NCBI GenBank assembly: GCA_025363375.1
Contig: JANYDZ010000418.1
Location: 1-13,688, forward strand
Direction: 5' to 3'
DNA: 13,688 bases
Source: Hyphomicrobiales bacterium
Lineage (GTDB): Bacteria; Pseudomonadota; Alphaproteobacteria; Rhizobiales; Beijerinckiaceae
Shown one piece after another: positions 6,758 through 13,688 of this stretch (position 1 is its first letter; each line of letters begins with the position of its first letter). A program made the translations under genes and the position numbers. The notes under the pieces are model-generated. The model ran no database searches. It had not been told where the DNA came from and saw nothing but the letters and a program-made list of their open reading frames with translations.

Positions 6758-8512
6758 ATGAGCGCGCCAAAAACAATCGACGCCCAAAGATCCATCGACG
6801 CTGTAGAGCTTGAGATCATCAAGGCTTCCCTCGACGGCATTGTGCAGGAAATGCAAAATTCGCTGTTCCGCACCGGCTATTCGACCATCGTGCGCGAGAG
6901 TCAGGACGCCTCCTGCGCCCTGATGGACGCGCGTGGACAGGTCGTGGCCCAGCACGTTGTGCTGCCCCTGCACATCGGCTCCTTCCCCGCCTGCTGCGAA
7001 GCCGTGCTCCGCGCCTATGACGATATCGCCGAGGGCGACGCCTACCTGATCAATCATCCCTATGAAGGCGGCTCGCCGCACGCGCCCGACATGTGCGTGA
7101 TCACACCCGCCTTTCACGCGGGCGCGCTGGTCGGTTTCTGCGCCTCCATCGCGCACAAGGGCGACATCGGCGGCCCTGTTCCGGGTTCGTGTTCGGGACA
7201 AGCGAAGGAAACTTTCAACGAGGGCCTGCACTTGCCGGCGGTGCGTTATCAACGCGGCTTCCAGCGCAACACCGAGATCGAGCGCATCATCGCCTGCAAC
7301 TCGCGCACGCCCGAACTTGTGCTCGGCGACATCAGGGGACAACTGGGCTCAAGCCGTCTCGGCGAACAGCGCCTCAACGAGCTCATCGGCAAGTTCGGCG
7401 CCGCCGCCGCACTCGCCTGTTTTGACCGCCTGCTGGAACTCAGCGAGCGCCGCATGCGCGCCGCCATCGCCGAGTGGCAAGACGGGCGCTACGAGGCTGA
7501 ACGCTTCGTCGACGACGATGGCGTGCGCCTCAACCAACCCGTGCGCATTCACGTCGTCGTCGAGAAAAAGGGCGATCACATCAGCTTCGATTTCACCGGC
7601 AGCGACGATCAAGCGGTCGGCCCCGCCAACATTCGTCCCCCGCTGGTGCGCGGCGCCATCGCCTATTGCCTCATCGCGCTCGTGGACCCGCACATCTTCA
7701 TCAACTCCGGCCTGATGAACGCGTTTGAACTTAAAACGCGCGAAGGCTCGATCATGAACCCGCGCTTTCCCGCGCCCGTGAACACCTACAACCCCACGGT
7801 TCACGCCACAGTCGAAGCCGTTTTCGGCGCCCTCGTCAACATCATGCCCGCCAAAGCGCGCGCCGATAGTTGCGGCAGCCGCTCCATCATCCTGGGCGGA
7901 CGCAGCACCAAGGCCGGTCAGAGCTATGTGCAATATGAAATTCTCGGCGGCGGCGGCGGCGCGCGCGCGACGAAAGATGGTCAATCCGGCACGTCCGTCA
8001 ATCAATCCAACGCCAAGATCGCCCCCATCGAAATCATCGAAAGCGAATTCCCCACGCGCGTCACGCGCTTTGAATTGATCCCCGATTCCGGCGGCGTCGG
8101 GCGGTTTCGCGGCGGTCTCGGCATCCGCCGTGAATATGTGAACCTCGCGGACGCGCGCTTTTCCATTCGTTCCACCAAGCATGTCATCGCGCCCGAAGGC
8201 GCGGCGAAAGGCGGCAAGGGCCGCACCGGCGACATCGTCGTCAATCCCGGCCGCGAAGGCGAAAAGCGCCTGCCAACCCGCTACGCCGATTATCCCCTCA
8301 AGGGCGGCGACACCTTCTGTCTCGACACGCCCGGCGGCGGCGGGCTCGGCGATGCCTTTGCGCGCGACCCTGCGCTTGTCGTCTCCGACATCAACGAAGG
8401 CTACGTCTCGACACAAGCCGCGCAACGTGATTTCGGCGTGGCCGTGACACGAACGGGGCGCAAATATACGCTGGACGAAAGCGCGACAAAACAATTGCGC
8501 GCCGTGCGCTGA
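6758..8512 (+). CDS. hyuB: Hydantoinase/oxoprolinase family protein, subunit B (HyuB-like)
   Basis: This is a 584-residue partner of HyuA. In this family subunit A activates the substrate with ATP and subunit B hydrolyses (or otherwise processes) the activated intermediate. The ATG at 6758 starts one base after the hyuA stop, with GGAG (6745-6748) 9 nt ahead. An in-frame ATG at 6722 lies inside hyuA and lacks support. Family blocks seen: LINHPYEGG (residues 97-105), PHAPDM (107-112), HKGDIGG (133-139), a Gly-rich ILGGGGGAR loop, and the C-terminal FELIPDSGG...FRGGLGIRREY and DTPGGGGLGD blocks. Compared with my memory of the consensus (NDPY, GGTHxPD, HHADxGG), this protein has NHPY, GGSPH and HKGD, so the presumed metal/active site differs. 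It may belong to a distinct subfamily. It is cytosolic and acts as a complex with HyuA. Confidence 0.95.
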   Translation: MSAPKTIDAQRSIDAVELEIIKASLDGIVQEMQNSLFRTGYSTIVRESQDASCALMDARGQVVAQHVVLPLHIGSFPACCEAVLRAYDDIAEGDAYLINHPYEGGSPHAPDMCVITPAFHAGALVGFCASIAHKGDIGGPVPGSCSGQAKETFNEGLHLPAVRYQRGFQRNTEIERIIACNSRTPELVLGDIRGQLGSSRLGEQRLNELIGKFGAAAALACFDRLLELSERRMRAAIAEWQDGRYEAERFVDDDGVRLNQPVRIHVVVEKKGDHISFDFTGSDDQAVGPANIRPPLVRGAIAYCLIALVDPHIFINSGLMNAFELKTREGSIMNPRFPAPVNTYNPTVHATVEAVFGALVNIMPAKARADSCGSRSIILGGRSTKAGQSYVQYEILGGGGGARATKDGQSGTSVNQSNAKIAPIEIIESEFPTRVTRFELIPDSGGVGRFRGGLGIRREYVNLADARFSIRSTKHVIAPEGAAKGGKGRTGDIVVNPGREGEKRLPTRYADYPLKGGDTFCLDTPGGGGLGDAFARDPALVVSDINEGYVSTQAAQRDFGVAVTRTGRKYTLDESATKQLRAVR

Positions 8513-8563
8513 AGGACGCGAGGTTCGCACGCCAAACGCGCAACAGACACACAGGAGCAAGCC

Positions 8564-9316
8564 ATGAAACTGAAAGACCAGGTCGCCATCGTCACCGGCG
8601 CGGGCCGCAACATCGGCGAAGACACGTCGAAACTTCTCGCGCGCGAGGGCGCGGCCATCGCCGTCGTCGATCTCGACAAGGCGCGCGGCGACAAGGTCGC
8701 GGCCGATATTGTCGCGGCGGGCGGCAAGGCGAAAGCCTTCGTTTGCGACGTCGGCAAGGAAGCCGACATACTGAAATGCGTCGCCGACGTAAAAGCCGCC
8801 TTCGGCCGCGTCGATATTCTCGTCAACAACGCCGCCGTCTCGGACAACAAGAACATGTTCGACATTACGCTCGAGGACTGGAACCGCGTTCTCGCGATCA
8901 CCCTGACCTCGCCCTTCCTCTTCGGCAGGGCCGCGGCGAAGGAGATGATTTCAGGCGGCAAGGGCGGCAAGATCGTCAATGTCTCCTCGACTTCGGGCTA
9001 TTATGGCCGCGACCGCGCCACCGGATACACCGCCGCAAAAGGCGGCGTTGTGAACCTGACGAAATCCATGGCGATCCAACTCGCCCCGCACAACATCCGC
9101 GTCAACGCCGTCGTGCCCAACAAGATCGGTTCGCCCGTCGGCAAGGACGAGTTCGACCCAACGCGCCCCGTGCTGAACCTCGTGGGCCGTCCCGGCGTGC
9201 CGAACGACCTTGCCAACGCCGTGTTGTTTCTCGTCTCGGACGAGTCCTCGTTCATCGTGGCCACCGCGCTTTTCGTTGACGGCGGTTGCACCGCCTTGAT
9301 GCCGGGCAATTCCTGA
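8564..9316 (+). CDS. Short-chain dehydrogenase/reductase (SDR) family oxidoreductase
   Basis: This is a 250-residue classical SDR with a Rossmann fold, cytosolic. The cofactor motif TGAGRNIG is at residues 11-18. D36 at the end of beta-2 suggests NAD(H) rather than NADP(H). The structural motif NNAA is at 88-91. The catalytic residues are S142 (VSSTSG), Y155 and K159 (YTAAK). Two positions are unusual. The fourth tetrad residue, normally Asn in a V-N-L context, is T113 (AITLTS), and the usual proline-glycine after IRVNAV is proline-asparagine (VVPNKIG). A strong SD, AGGAG (8553-8557), lies 6 nt before the ATG. The gene is 51 nt after hyuB with no terminator between, so it is probably in the same operon. 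It likely oxidises a hydroxyl or reduces a carbonyl in the same pathway; the substrate is unknown. Confidence 0.95.
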   Translation: MKLKDQVAIVTGAGRNIGEDTSKLLAREGAAIAVVDLDKARGDKVAADIVAAGGKAKAFVCDVGKEADILKCVADVKAAFGRVDILVNNAAVSDNKNMFDITLEDWNRVLAITLTSPFLFGRAAAKEMISGGKGGKIVNVSSTSGYYGRDRATGYTAAKGGVVNLTKSMAIQLAPHNIRVNAVVPNKIGSPVGKDEFDPTRPVLNLVGRPGVPNDLANAVLFLVSDESSFIVATALFVDGGCTALMPGNS

Positions 9317-9354
9317 CAAGAGCTTCAACACCCTATCGCGAAAGGAGAGACAAC

Positions 9355-10203
9355 ATGCACGACGCCCCCGCCCCACAGGTGAAAATCATCGAAGGCCTCG
9401 AATACGTCAAACGCGGCGACGACGCCCTCGCGGGCGACCTCTATCTGCCGACGGACGCGCACAACGTCCCCTGCCTTGTCGCCGTCCATGGCGGCGCATG
9501 GCAGCGCGGCCAACGCTCCAATTACAAGCATCTCGGCAATTATCTCGCCAAACACGGCATCGGCCTCTTCGCGATTTCCTATCGCTTCGCGCCCAGGAAC
9601 AAATATCCCGCCGCTGTTCACGATGCCCGCGCGGGCGTGCAGTTTCTGCGCGGCAAGGGCGCCGGTCTTGGCGTCGATCCGCAACGCCTCGCCATCATCG
9701 GCGATTCCGCCGGCGGCCACCTTGCCGCCCTCACGGCGCTCGCCGGCGATCATCCCGAATTCGCCGGCCAGCCCGACGACGCCTACAAGGGCGTCTCGAC
9801 AAAGGTAAAGGTTTGCGTCCCCGTTTACGGCGTCTACGACATGCTGTGCCAATGGGAATTCGACCAATCGCTGGCGCCGTCAAAAAGCGGCTCGGAAGTC
9901 TTTTTGGGAACGTCGCCGCTCGAAGACCCCTTCCTGTTTCACCGGGCTTCGCCCATCAACTATGTGACCAAGGCCAACAACCAGACGGCTTTCTTCATGT
10001 CATGGGGCGCGGCCGACGACATCGTCAGTCCCTCCGCGCAATCGCATCGCCTGTTGCACGCGCTCAAGCGCGCCGAAGTCTACGTGCGCACCTGCGTCGT
10101 CCAGGCCCCGCATTTCTGGCTGAGCGAACCGCTCGATGAGCCCGGCAGCTTCCCAGGCTTCCTCGCGCCGCGGCTGCTGCGCTTTCTGAAAGAGCGGCTG
10201 TAA
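9355..10203 (+). CDS. Alpha/beta-fold hydrolase (carboxylesterase/BD-FAE or HSL-like)
   Basis: This is a 282-residue alpha/beta hydrolase without a signal peptide, so cytosolic. The oxyanion-hole motif HGG is at residues 45-47 (VAVHGGAWQRG). The nucleophile elbow GDSAGG at 116-121 has S118 as nucleophile. The acid is probably D221 (GAADDIV) and the base H253 (APHFW). This layout matches the esterase/lipase, BD-FAE-like and kynurenine-formamidase-like branch, so the enzyme may cut an ester, lactone or amide. The start at 9355 is set by a strong SD, AAAGGAGAG (9341-9349); an in-frame ATG at 9286 lies inside the SDR gene and is rejected. It follows the SDR gene by 38 nt and is the last gene of the hyu operon. 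A convergent ATPase gene ends 33 nt further on. Confidence 0.94.
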   Translation: MHDAPAPQVKIIEGLEYVKRGDDALAGDLYLPTDAHNVPCLVAVHGGAWQRGQRSNYKHLGNYLAKHGIGLFAISYRFAPRNKYPAAVHDARAGVQFLRGKGAGLGVDPQRLAIIGDSAGGHLAALTALAGDHPEFAGQPDDAYKGVSTKVKVCVPVYGVYDMLCQWEFDQSLAPSKSGSEVFLGTSPLEDPFLFHRASPINYVTKANNQTAFFMSWGAADDIVSPSAQSHRLLHALKRAEVYVRTCVVQAPHFWLSEPLDEPGSFPGFLAPRLLRFLKERL

Positions 10204-10221
10204 GCGATCCGCCGCAACCGC

Positions 10222-10256
10222 GCCGCGCGCGAAAAATCACGCGCGCGGCAAAAAAA
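10222..10256. terminator. Perfect 10-bp GC hairpin between convergent operons (possible terminator)
   Basis: GCCGCGCGCG (10222-10231), an 8-nt loop and CGCGCGCGGC (10240-10249) form a perfect stem, followed on the plus strand by seven A's (10250-10256). The stop codon of the ABC ATPase (minus, 10239-10237) lies in the loop, and its last codons form one arm. In neither direction does the stem end in a clear U tract: the T-run precedes the stem on the minus strand, and A's follow it on the plus strand. So it is not a textbook intrinsic terminator, though such a stem between convergent genes may stop polymerase or protect 3' ends. Confidence 0.45.
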
Positions 10257-11322
10257 TGGCGCTGTGTTCGGGATCGACGCCAAACGCGATCCGCGCGCCC
10301 GCCGCCGCGCGGGGACCGGGCGCCGTTCTGATGCGGATCGCCGAGTCTCCCTTGCGCGCCATTATCTCCAGGACTTCGCCAAGGAATGAATATTCGGCGA
10401 TCTCCGCCACGCCGCGATTGACGCGCGGGGGCGCGTCGAAATCCTCAAGCCGCGCCATATGCGGGCGAAAAAACAGCTTCGCCTCGCGATCCTCGCCTAG
10501 CCGCGCAACGCCTGAAAAGCGCCCAAAGGGGGTGTCCGCCTCAATCATGTCGCCGGGCCTCGCCTGGCCGACGATTACGCAGGGCGCGAAATTCGCCGCG
10601 CCCAGAAAGGCCGCGGTGAACGGATGTTGCGGGTGCTGGTACATCGCCATGGGCTTGCCCTCTTCCACGATTTCGCCGTCGCGCATCAACGCAACCCGGT
10701 GCGAGAGCGCCAGCGCCTCCTCTTGGTCGTGCGTGACATAAATAGTCGAGTGCCCGAGCTGGCGCTGCAGCGCCGCCAGATCGCGCCGCATCTGTTCGCG
10801 CAGCTTGGCGTCGAGATTGGACAAGGGCTCGTCGAGCAGCAACACGGACGTCTCCGCCACAATGGCGCGCGCCAGCGCGACGCGCTGCTGTTGTCCGCCG
10901 CTGAGATTGGGCGAGGGACGCTCGGCAAGCTCAAGCAGGCCCACCACCTCGAGCGCGCGCGACACGCGCTTGCGAATTTCGTCGTTCGAGAGGCCGCGTC
11001 CCTGCAAGGGATAGGCGACGTTTTTGGAGACGCTCATATGCGGCCAGATCGCGTAGGATTGAAACACCATCCCGATATTTCGCTTGTCGGGGGGAACGTT
11101 GATCCTCTCCTTGCTGGAAAACACGACGCGCCCATCCAGCAGAATACGGCCGCTGTCGGCGCTCTCCAACCCCGCGACCGCGCGCAGAGACGTCGTTTTG
11201 CCGCAGCCGCTCGGACCCAGCAGCGTATAGACTTCGCCGCGCTCCACCTGGAACGAGACGCCTTTCAACACGGGCGCCTTCGCGCCTTCGTAGGTCTTGA
11301 CGAGGCTTTCAGCGACGATCAT
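10237..11322 (-). CDS. ABC transporter ATP-binding protein (Fbp/Pot-type, CUT1/TOBE-containing)
   Basis: This 361-residue ATPase would energise the importer encoded with it, at the inner face of the cytoplasmic membrane. Walker A is GPSGCGKT (36-43), Q-loop Q88, signature LSGGQQQR (140-147), Walker B LLLDEP with D164 and E165, D-loop SNLD, and H-loop H198 (THD). A C-terminal regulatory TOBE-like domain occupies roughly 245-361. The stretch QSYAIWPHMSV is typical of the FbpC/PotA/thiamine/phosphonate group. The ATG at 11322 overlaps the permease stop by 4 nt (ATGA, 11322-11319), which indicates translational coupling. The stop lies in the loop of the hairpin at 10222-10249. The group transports ferric iron, polyamines, thiamine and 2-aminoethylphosphonate, so the ATPase alone does not tell the substrate. 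Confidence 0.95.
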   Translation of the reverse strand: MIVAESLVKTYEGAKAPVLKGVSFQVERGEVYTLLGPSGCGKTTSLRAVAGLESADSGRILLDGRVVFSSKERINVPPDKRNIGMVFQSYAIWPHMSVSKNVAYPLQGRGLSNDEIRKRVSRALEVVGLLELAERPSPNLSGGQQQRVALARAIVAETSVLLLDEPLSNLDAKLREQMRRDLAALQRQLGHSTIYVTHDQEEALALSHRVALMRDGEIVEEGKPMAMYQHPQHPFTAAFLGAANFAPCVIVGQARPGDMIEADTPFGRFSGVARLGEDREAKLFFRPHMARLEDFDAPPRVNRGVAEIAEYSFLGEVLEIMARKGDSAIRIRTAPGPRAAAGARIAFGVDPEHSAIFLPRA

Positions 11323-13148
11323 GCGGCGGTCTTTGCTGTTTCACATGGGTTCAAATGATTTCGCGCGCGACGCGAAAAAAGCGCGCGCAACCCGGCGCCG
11401 ACAGATGGCAACGCAAGCAGGGCAAGCAACGCCGCGACCGTCATGACCCCTGTGGCGCAGGCGTCGGCCACGCGCCCGTTTTCCCACAGCAGCCAGATCT
11501 TCGTCGACAGCACCTGGGATTGCAGCGTGTAAAGCATGAGCGACAAGCCGAGTTCGCGCACGATATGAATCAGCACCCACAAAAACGCCGCGACGAGCGC
11601 GGGAAAAATCAACGGCAGCACGATTTGAAGATAGGTGCGCATGCGCCCTACGCCGGCGATCCGCGAAGCTTCTTCAAGCTCCGGAGAGATTTGCATCTGC
11701 GCCGCGATCAAGGCGCCGACGCTGTAGGCCAGAAACCGCGTCACCATGGCGAGGCCAATGATCCAAAGGGTCCCGTAGACGGGAACCGGCAGCCATAGAT
11801 AAATAAATATCAGCGCCAGGCCGACGACGACGCTCGGCAACGACTGCGGAAAGAAAGCCAGCGTGTTGAGCCTGCGCCGCCACGCCGCGCCGATCGAACC
11901 GCGCACGACTTGCCACGCGGTCGCCGCCGCCAGAATTGTCGTGGCGCCGGCGGCGGCCAACGCCATTTTCGCGGTGTTTGCCAGCACGCCGGGAATGTCG
12001 GGATCGCCAAAAATATTGCGGTAGGAATTGACGTTGAGCAGATTGAGCGCGTTGAGCGAGGGATATTGGTAAAAGCGCAACAGGCTGCGCCAGATCAGGA
12101 TGAACAGCGGCATCGCCACCGCCGCGACGACGAACATCATCGCCGCCGCGAACAAGGGCCACCGCCAGGCGCCCAGCGGCATGCGGCGCGGGCGATAGCC
12201 GCGCGCCGTGATCGTCACAAATTTTTTCGCGTGGCGCGTCGCGCGTTGGTAGAGATGGATCAGCGCGAAGGCGATGGCCACAAGGAAAATGGCGAGCGCG
12301 CTGGCGAGCCCATAGTCCGGCAGACGCCCGCTTTCGGGGTGCGTGCTCCAGTAGATCTGCGTGCTCACCACCTGCACATGCGACGTCAATCCAAGCGTCA
12401 CGGGAATGTCGAACGTCTCCATCGACACCACCGTGAAGAACAACGCCGCCGCCAGCAGCGCCGGCTTCAACATCGGCAGCGTAATGGAAAAAAGCGTCGC
12501 AAAACGCCCGTGTCCGCAGATAAAGCTTTGCTCTTCCCAGCTTGTGTCGAAGGTGCGGAAGGCAACGGCTATGAGGAGGTAGGCGTGCGAGGCCAGCGAC
12601 GCCCCCTGGATGACGATCATGCTCCACAGCGAAAACACGTTGAACTGCAAAAACCCGAGTCCCATGTTCGCAAGACTTGTGTTGATGAAACCATTGTTCG
12701 GCCCGCCGAGCTGTATCCAGGCCATGGCGTAGATCATGCTGGGGATCGCCATGGGGATCAGCGTTGCGACGAATAAAAAGCGTCGGCAGGGCGCGTCGGT
12801 TCGCTCAATCAACCAGGCCATAAACATCGCGATTCCAATGCCGATGGAGGTCGCACCGATCGTGAACAGCGCCGTCGTGCCGATGACCTCCCACGTCTTC
12901 GCGTCCTGAACGATGTGTATGTAATTGGCGAAGGACAAGTGAGTCGTCTCGAACGGCAGCTTGTCCTTTTCGGCGGTGAAGCTCGAATAAACCAGCATGA
13001 GGAAAGGCGCGGCCGCGACCCAAGCCAGCGCCGCCAGTACGGCGCCGAACATGACGAACGGCGCCCGGCGCGCGAATGCTGCCGCGCCGGCCGACTGGAC
13101 ACGGGCGACGCCCGGTCGCCCACCCTCCAAAATCACATGGTCCGACAT
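11319..13148 (-). CDS. ABC transporter permease, fused two-domain (FbpB-type)
   Basis: This 609-residue inner-membrane permease carries two BPD_transp_1 domains in one chain, the arrangement of FbpB/SfuB/ThiP-type permeases. Hydrophobic segments are visible from about 31-53 onward, with roughly twelve in all. Each half carries an EAA loop for docking the ATPase: first at about 205-224 (SWEEQSFICGHGRFATLF), second at about 492-511 (EEASRIAGVGR). A hydrophilic linker rich in Arg and Lys (about 302-328) joins the halves. The ATG at 13148 has SD AGGTGAG about 3-6 nt ahead. It sits 33 nt after the solute-binding-protein stop and overlaps the ATPase start by 4 nt. One fused protein would supply both transmembrane subunits. 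Substrate not determinable from the sequence. Confidence 0.95.
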   Translation of the reverse strand: MSDHVILEGGRPGVARVQSAGAAAFARRAPFVMFGAVLAALAWVAAAPFLMLVYSSFTAEKDKLPFETTHLSFANYIHIVQDAKTWEVIGTTALFTIGATSIGIGIAMFMAWLIERTDAPCRRFLFVATLIPMAIPSMIYAMAWIQLGGPNNGFINTSLANMGLGFLQFNVFSLWSMIVIQGASLASHAYLLIAVAFRTFDTSWEEQSFICGHGRFATLFSITLPMLKPALLAAALFFTVVSMETFDIPVTLGLTSHVQVVSTQIYWSTHPESGRLPDYGLASALAIFLVAIAFALIHLYQRATRHAKKFVTITARGYRPRRMPLGAWRWPLFAAAMMFVVAAVAMPLFILIWRSLLRFYQYPSLNALNLLNVNSYRNIFGDPDIPGVLANTAKMALAAAGATTILAAATAWQVVRGSIGAAWRRRLNTLAFFPQSLPSVVVGLALIFIYLWLPVPVYGTLWIIGLAMVTRFLAYSVGALIAAQMQISPELEEASRIAGVGRMRTYLQIVLPLIFPALVAAFLWVLIHIVRELGLSLMLYTLQSQVLSTKIWLLWENGRVADACATGVMTVAALLALLALPSVGAGLRALFSRRARNHLNPCETAKTAA

Positions 13149-13181
13149 TGGCTCACCTGTGCCGCCCGCGCCCGCCGCGCC

Positions 13182-13688
13182 TCACTGCAATCCATCGATG
13201 GCTTTGGCCACCATCTCCAGATTGCGTCGTCCCTCCTCCACGGCGGCCGTTTCAAACACGACGGGAATCCCGAGCTTCTCATATTCTTTTCCGCGCGGGT
13301 TCGCGCTCGGACCATTGAGCACGCCATAGCCCTGCTCATCGTAGAAAATCTTCTGCGCTTCGGCGCTCGCCCAATAAGCGGCCCACAGCTTCGCCGCGTT
13401 GGGATGCGGCGCGCCGTTGACCGGAAACACCGTCACAACCTGCGCCGGCATGGGCCCGACGCGCGCCCAATCGACGGGCGCGCCCTGCGCCTTGAACAGC
13501 GACAGACGCGCGGCGAGCGCGCCAATGGCGACGGAGCCTTGTCCGCCAGCAAGGCCGTCCGCCGTCGGCGAAGCCCCCTTCGTGATGATCGGCTTGTTGT
13601 CGAGCAGCTTCTTGATATACGCGAGCGTCCTGTCGAGGCCCCATTCCTGCGCGAGGATGGACAGGCCAAAGCCGCGCGCTTCCAGCAG
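13182..13688 (-). CDS. Partial CDS, ABC transporter solute-binding protein (C-terminal 168 residues)
   Basis: The frame is open from the right window edge (13688) to TGA at 13184-13182, giving 168 residues of the C-terminal half. The N-terminus and signal peptide are outside the window. An internal ATG at 13451 is not the start, because the reading frame continues upstream with family-like sequence (LLEARGFGLSILAQEWG, YIKKLLDNKPIITKG). Blocks such as VNGAPHPNAAKLWAAYWAS and EAQKIFYDEQGYGVLNG are typical of Fe3+-type (family 1) periplasmic binding proteins: a hinge-region strand, then the 'pHPnAAklf.dw..S.eaQ' helix. It is first in the order binding protein, permease, ATPase. I see no adjacent Tyr-Tyr pair as used by FbpA for ferric iron, so the ligand may be organic. 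The promoter is outside the window. Confidence 0.9.
   Translation of the reverse strand: MLEARGFGLSILAQEWGLDRTLAYIKKLLDNKPIITKGASPTADGLAGGQGSVAIGALAARLSLFKAQGAPVDWARVGPMPAQVVTVFPVNGAPHPNAAKLWAAYWASAEAQKIFYDEQGYGVLNGPSANPRGKEYEKLGIPVVFETAAVEEGRRNLEMVAKAIDGLQ

Noticed and set aside
5317..6873. 518-codon open frame on the minus strand opposite hyuA
   Set aside because: It is the complement of a strongly coding, GC-biased gene. The translation is rich in Arg, Ala, His and Gly without family motifs, and it is antisense to conserved HyuA blocks.
7940..7972. GC-repeat stretch in hyuB (GGC repeats then alternating CG), considered as a simple repeat or Z-DNA site
   Set aside because: It encodes the Gly-rich ILGGGGGAR loop of HyuB, so coding constraint plus GC bias explain it.
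7349..8560. 403-codon open frame on the minus strand opposite hyuB
   Set aside because: It is a shadow frame with low-complexity composition, has no SD or domain, and lies wholly opposite conserved HyuB sequence.

Overview
The window is GC-rich bacterial DNA (clearly above 60% GC by eye). It has dense gene packing, ATGA start/stop overlaps and strong GC bias at third codon positions. The style of its proteins (a YcjX/DUF463 protein, tandem periplasmic M16 peptidases, HyuA/HyuB, an Fbp-type ABC importer with a fused permease) suggests an alphaproteobacterium, probably of the Hyphomicrobiales (Rhizobiales). That assignment is inferred from protein style, not from a marker gene. No rRNA, tRNA, CRISPR array, insertion sequence or phage gene was seen.

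Layout. (1) At 1-56 on the minus strand is the first 18 codons of a gene that starts with a signal-peptide-like sequence and runs off the left edge. A 278-nt divergent intergenic region (57-334) follows. It holds a perfect 17-bp dyad and a 14-bp duplicated SD-like segment, each copy of which precedes a minus-strand ATG. (2) At 335-1807 on the plus strand is a YcjX-family P-loop protein that starts at TTG. (3) Converging on it after only 7 nt is a minus-strand pair of M16 peptidase-like proteins (4534 to 1815): an active HxxEH protease, then a partner that has lost HxxEH. They overlap or nearly touch and are probably translationally coupled. (4) Divergent from this pair, across 4535-4698, is a plus-strand operon (4699-10203): hyuA, hyuB, an SDR oxidoreductase and a cytosolic alpha/beta hydrolase. 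(5) Converging on that operon is a minus-strand ABC importer: a solute-binding protein (C-terminal half only, cut by the right edge), a fused two-domain permease and an ATPase ending at 10237. A perfect 10-bp GC hairpin lies where the two units meet, with the ATPase stop codon in its loop.

How they may work together. HyuA and HyuB belong to the ATP-dependent family that includes hydantoinases, 5-oxoprolinase, caprolactamase and the acetone and acetophenone carboxylases. Together with an SDR, an esterase/amidase-like hydrolase and a neighbouring importer, they look like a small uptake-and-catabolism module for an unidentified cyclic amide/imide or ketone-type compound. The substrate cannot be read from the sequence. 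The HyuB motif region and the SDR active site differ from the textbook consensus. The visible part of the solute-binding protein lacks the paired tyrosines of ferric-ion binders, so an organic substrate is reasonable. No regulator gene for the operon lies in the window, but an imperfect dyad upstream of hyuA is a candidate operator.
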